Assembly (NCBI RefSeq): GCF_900106995.1 | Contig: NZ_FNOK01000024.1 | Span: 1-64,000 of the forward strand | DNA from: Saccharopolyspora shandongensis | GTDB taxonomy: Bacteria > Actinomycetota > Actinomycetes > Mycobacteriales > Pseudonocardiaceae | DNA length: 64,000 bases | Reading direction: 5' to 3' | Shown: positions 61,001 to 64,000 of the stretch, piece after piece | Position numbering within the stretch: position 1 is the stretch's first letter | Layout: each line of letters opens with the position of its first letter | Position numbers and translations under genes: made by a program | Notes under the pieces: generated by a model | Seen by the model: only the letters and a program-made list of their open reading frames with translations | Told to the model about the DNA's origin: nothing | Databases searched by the model: none

Positions 61001-64000
61001 GTGGCGAAGCAGCGTGCGCAGCAGAACCTGGAGGCGGCGCGGGCGGCCCTCCACGAGTCGGAGCAGGGTCTGCGGTCGTTGGGCATTGACAATCCGGATG
61101 CGGTGTTCGCTGAGCAGCGGGCTTTGCAGGCGGAGGAGCGGGCTGGTCGGGATGCGGCGGGGCATCCGGGTGGTGGTGCGGAGTGGGTGCCGCAGGATCA
61201 GCGTTTCCGCGTGCAGACGGATCCGAATACCGGGATGACGTTGACGACGACGTTGCACGGTCGTCAGGCGGGCGAGTTCGCACTGCGTGATGCCGGTGGT
61301 GTGGTGGTCCAACAGCGGATGAACCTGCTGGGGGCCGGTCAGGAGTCGATGGGGCATGTGATTCTGGACCGGCATTCCGGCATGAACGCGGCGGTGCACT
61401 ACCCGCGGGATGGCACGATGCGGTCGATGCGGTGGGAGCAGGTTTCGCAGACCGAGTTCCGGTTGGTCGACCATGAATCCGGTGATTACCTGCGGTTCGA
61501 CGCACCGACGCGGACGTTGGTGGAGCAGCGGTCGGGCATCTTCCACGAACCGGAGCCGGGTTCGGTGCTTTCGGGTGATTCGGGGCCTCAGCCGGAACGC
61601 TTCGGGGCGTTGCGGCGTGATTTCCGCACCGGTCAGGCGGTGCTCACCGATGGCACGGGCGCGGCGTTCCGGGGCCCCTGGTCGATGACGGAGGACGGCG
61701 AGGTCCAGGTCGAATTCTCCGGCGGCCAGGTAGTGTTGGACTCCGAATCTGGCGTGCTGGTGGACGAGACCACCGGTGTCGTACGGGTAGGGGAGCCCGT
61801 GCCGGAGGATCCGCCCAACCTCCGGTACGACGACATGCCATACCAGTACCCGGTGCGCTGGGGTGAGTCGATGACGTTGCCCACCGGTGATCTGGGACAG
61901 TTCAGCGTGGACGACCGGTGGTTCCGCAAGGTGTCCCTGGACGGCACGGTGCAGATCCTCGACGCCAGTGGGGATCCGCAAGGATCGTCCTTGATGGGCG
62001 TGCTACGTCCACATGGGACTGGTGGCGACGGCACCCCGGTCTTCCAGTGGTACCGAACGGATCTGGCCAGTCCGGACCGGCCTGACGGGATGTTTGTCGG
62101 TGCGACCGAGGTGCACGCCGGGCATCCGATCGAGCAGCATCCGGCCAGCCCGCACCCGGTGACCGATCCGCTGCTGGCCGCGGTGGACCGGACCGTCGAC
62201 CTGGGACGGATCGTGCCGGCGCCGATGTGGCGGGCGGATGGCGATCCGCTGTTCCGGGTCGATGAGCGCCCACTGTGGAAGATCGCCGAATCGGGCGGGT
62301 TCGTGCCGTGGAGTTCGGGCAACCAGGGGTCGATCGACCACCGCAATGAGGGACCTACGACGAACGTGGACCTCGCGTGGTACGCGAACGAGGGCACGCA
62401 CTCGATGTTCGTCGGCACGAGCCGGTCGCCGGTGATGGACAAGACGGGCAACACCGTTCACGACGATCACGTTGGGTTCCGCTATGTGATCCGGGCGCCT
62501 GGTGGCATCGACGTGAACCGGACGCTGGGGCCGATGGTGGCCGGGGCCGACGAACGCGAGATCGCGTTCCCCGGCGGAATCCAGCTGCGCTTCATCGAGG
62601 GAGCGTACCCGCTGGACGACCCGACCAGGTTCATCCCGAACCCCTACTACAACCCCGCCCCGGGCGGCGCCATCACCTTCCGTCCGCCGGAGGGCGATAC
62701 CTCCTGGCAGGCATGGGTTCCTCAGCAGGACCCGTCGGCGATGACCGATGGTCGAGGCCCGGACGCCGCGGACTCGCCCGCGTCGAACGAGGGTTCGTCG
62801 GGCTCGTGGCTCGAGAAGGGGAAGTGGCCTGCGGGTGATGAGCCGCCGGTGGTTCGGCGTGCGCGGGAGATCGCGAATGAGATGAACCTGCATTACGGGG
62901 GGCTCGATCCAGATCTTCATGCGCGGCACCAGCAGAATTTGCTGGGGGTTGCCGCCGCGCTGGACAGTGACGGGGAGCAGGCTGCTCGGGATTTCGTTCG
63001 GGGGTTGCGAGCGAACGATTCGTTGTACGAGGGCTGGGAGTCGCGACCGCGTGGCTTCGGCGGTGAGCGCTCGTTGGAGAACACGGTTTCCGATGCGAAC
63101 CAGGCCGGTCCGTCGACCTCCGCAACGCAGTCCAATTCGGACAGACTCCGACCGACTGGCCGGCAGGATCACGTCACCATCGACATGTCACAGGGCCAGT
63201 TGGGCGACATCGAGCTGCAGGAGTTGCACCACGACGCCCCGCCCCCCGCCAGCCCAGAGACGCAGTACAAGCAGGATCTGGTGGCGACCAACCTGGTCAA
63301 GGCCACTGATGTGGACGGGACGAAGCTGCGCGGCGATCTGACCAGCGCGATGACCGAGCTCGGTGTCGACGAGCAGGCGCAGGGTGCGTTCCGGGCGGCT
63401 TTCTCGGATGTGCAGCTGAAGGACGACTTCACCACGCTGTCCGAGGAAGGCCTGACCAAGTCGATCGGGCACGGTGCGGGCTCCATCGAGGTAACCGTGC
63501 GGACCCGCCTGGTCGGCGATGAGTCGCCTGTGGTCGGGCCGGTGATCGACGAGCCGAAGCACGAGGTGGATAACGCCTCCGGTGACTACGGCAAGACCTC
63601 CGACGAGAACGCCTCCACGGTGCGGCGCGAGAAGGGCGCCGACCTCACCGGCATGTTCGGGCTCGGCACCACGATCCCGATGGGCGCGATGGAGGCGAAT
63701 GCAAGCGTCAAGGCGTCCGCAGTGCCGGGGTGGAAGTTCGGCACCGACTCGACCCTCCAGCACTCCTCGAAGGTCGAACTCCCCGGCGGCACCCGTTCGA
63801 CCCGGCACGACCTGTGGCACGAGATCACCGTCACCCGCCACGACGGCGCTTCCGCCACGAGGAACGGCACGCAGGAGTCCGGGATCGAAGTGACGATTCC
63901 CGAATCGCTGCGGCCGGAAACGGACACCACTCCGGTCATCGACACGCAGGTCCCGCACCCGAAGCAAATGCACTCCGCACACCTGCGCGGCGACAACGGC
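58082..64000 (+). CDS. Giant ESX-exported toxin-like protein with ADP-ribosyltransferase domain (3' truncated by window)
   Basis: Open from ATG 58082 to the end of the window, more than 1973 residues. Layout: N-terminal WXG-like helical domain (1-100, PDWLQEAFRIVGGQAWPEGDED), hydrophobic region (about 105-175), Ala/Gly/Ser region, His/Gln-rich low-complexity stretch (about 480-620), Thr/Pro linker, helical segment (about 970-1005), beta-rich domain (about 1040-1240), then an ADP-ribosyltransferase domain with LFRVDER (Arg about 1392), MFVGTSRSP (S-T-S position, 1445-1447) and ADEREIAFPGG (E-x-E, 1491-1493). About 470 residues follow within the window. Type VII polymorphic toxin (inference). 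Confidence 0.85.
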   Translation, partial: MPTKLPDWLQEAFRIVGGQAWPEGDEDGLNRIADAWKKMASDIEVLEDAVRASAADVSRDMRGDFANAYRNYAETKGAESLAELKKNAQERSDQARNTAADIQAAKVAIIVQLGFVAAALVTAFIPIVGGAISGGIVATVRIAISQIIKNVLLNIAKNVATNVVIGEAIAMATEVGTQGVQLATGQRTEWNEDRIKGAAISGAFGGVGGGLATSAAEGLGRAIARGALGEAAKKGLQTAAGQAAGAVANAGLQGAAGYAGEKAAGAAQGHDETNSYSFTSAMAGGFGRLGGGKSTAHTTAADAAASAAAVDKAADSTSVGTPKTESLGPVTTAAGNGVQTESLGSTDKSGVGSGSSETVTAEGPPAYGHDATPPGYSETGGESGTASNTGTAAAATIAAGHAATTSQQSGASGTTGQHSATSSGNAAAEQAAAKQEQGTTTGQQQGPTTSSGTATDKAPSMSTVSDGTSQATSTGTEEQTEGLQTTSTGQDHQTTSEHPQTHQEQPTTQHKGAGQQQEVAAHHGAGQSQGVGQHEVAPSHQEAAQVGEQQEAVLHQGAGQDQGAGQHQQVATHHEADQHQEASAKNQAESQHGVGAEHRDGSPQHQTTNPVEQHSGAAKDDNSYTTEHEVESPVAHGESDKSQHGTPVHSTETTGENQETAATPHTGETTTKQAPHTGTSTSSAVNTNADSAAATASSQHATHTPVSTSESTGTTSFAGQYEAIDPNPQPKPDPQREPEAAPSEHSDEHANTTQQVTPPVMLPQAQQPAAHHSSVEQSTGQSAGQRGPAPSASPTPVVQQRPATASRNVSQTSTQGGSHTPATESRPTTPSNPGQKTAAAASAAAGDGRPPQLKGKQPLRSAHASGSDIAAGKPGQAAKVSASENAGKSLPAQMADVGTGNEHYDPLGSAAPPADDTPTWQPHDLSVGYEGPAKQRASAVDEAWSQYLRARADVEHWTQAPAWHEVGESSSGSVAKQRAQQNLEAARAALHESEQGLRSLGIDNPDAVFAEQRALQAEERAGRDAAGHPGGGAEWVPQDQRFRVQTDPNTGMTLTTTLHGRQAGEFALRDAGGVVVQQRMNLLGAGQESMGHVILDRHSGMNAAVHYPRDGTMRSMRWEQVSQTEFRLVDHESGDYLRFDAPTRTLVEQRSGIFHEPEPGSVLSGDSGPQPERFGALRRDFRTGQAVLTDGTGAAFRGPWSMTEDGEVQVEFSGGQVVLDSESGVLVDETTGVVRVGEPVPEDPPNLRYDDMPYQYPVRWGESMTLPTGDLGQFSVDDRWFRKVSLDGTVQILDASGDPQGSSLMGVLRPHGTGGDGTPVFQWYRTDLASPDRPDGMFVGATEVHAGHPIEQHPASPHPVTDPLLAAVDRTVDLGRIVPAPMWRADGDPLFRVDERPLWKIAESGGFVPWSSGNQGSIDHRNEGPTTNVDLAWYANEGTHSMFVGTSRSPVMDKTGNTVHDDHVGFRYVIRAPGGIDVNRTLGPMVAGADEREIAFPGGIQLRFIEGAYPLDDPTRFIPNPYYNPAPGGAITFRPPEGDTSWQAWVPQQDPSAMTDGRGPDAADSPASNEGSSGSWLEKGKWPAGDEPPVVRRAREIANEMNLHYGGLDPDLHARHQQNLLGVAAALDSDGEQAARDFVRGLRANDSLYEGWESRPRGFGGERSLENTVSDANQAGPSTSATQSNSDRLRPTGRQDHVTIDMSQGQLGDIELQELHHDAPPPASPETQYKQDLVATNLVKATDVDGTKLRGDLTSAMTELGVDEQAQGAFRAAFSDVQLKDDFTTLSEEGLTKSIGHGAGSIEVTVRTRLVGDESPVVGPVIDEPKHEVDNASGDYGKTSDENASTVRREKGADLTGMFGLGTTIPMGAMEANASVKASAVPGWKFGTDSTLQHSSKVELPGGTRSTRHDLWHEITVTRHDGASATRNGTQESGIEVTIPESLRPETDTTPVIDTQVPHPKQMHSAHLRGDNG

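Overview
The window is high-GC actinobacterial DNA and looks like a filamentous Pseudonocardiaceae-type genome (Saccharopolyspora-like is my guess, from gene style only). The reasons are GTG starts, dense 4-nt gene overlaps, a type VII (ESX) secretion locus with very large toxins, a chaplin-like secreted protein, and a rifamycin monooxygenase preceded by a rifamycin-associated element. No rRNA, tRNA or CRISPR array was seen.

Positions 1-20400 hold catabolic and stress cassettes, most with their own regulator. These are: a histidine kinase end, a CAP-domain protein and a degenerate kinase; an XRE-cupin regulator with a POT peptide transporter and an FAD amine/amino-acid oxidase; an MFS exporter and aldo/keto reductase divergent from a MarR regulator; and a GntR-controlled set (sarcosine-oxidase-like enzyme, sodium:solute symporter, second FAD oxidase) with matching GACCGGTC sites. 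An NO/nitronate group follows: an NsrR-like Rrf2 sensor, flavohaemoglobin Hmp, two nitronate monooxygenases and a divergent LysR regulator. A protein of unknown function closes this part.

Positions 20800-36700 are sugar metabolism. A Gfo/Idh/MocA dehydrogenase and a zinc alcohol dehydrogenase with a divergent TetR regulator are followed by an IS21 transposase remnant. Then a five-gene Opp/Dpp-type ABC importer lies divergent from SIS isomerase/deaminase, ROK kinase, NagA-type deacetylase, class II aldolase, PfkB kinase and DeoR regulator. Together these read as an N-acetylgalactosamine/galactosamine-type amino-sugar pathway fed by a binding-protein transporter rather than a PTS.

Positions 36700-41500 carry a palindromic dispersed repeat, rox with its regulatory element, a luciferase-like flavin oxidoreductase, and a chaplin-like secreted protein.

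Positions 41500-64000 are a type VII secretion locus. An ADP-ribosyltransferase-like protein is followed by a mycosin that has lost its catalytic His and Ser. Next comes a stretch of decayed genes (remnants of hmp, an old yellow enzyme, a small secreted protein and an MFS exporter). Then come eccC (minus strand), eccD, eccB, four WXG100/ESX-like small proteins, a PPE-like protein, a YbaB-like protein, and the start of a giant toxin-like protein that runs off the window. The giant protein contains an intact-looking ADP-ribosyltransferase R/S/ExE signature. No eccE or eccA was found.
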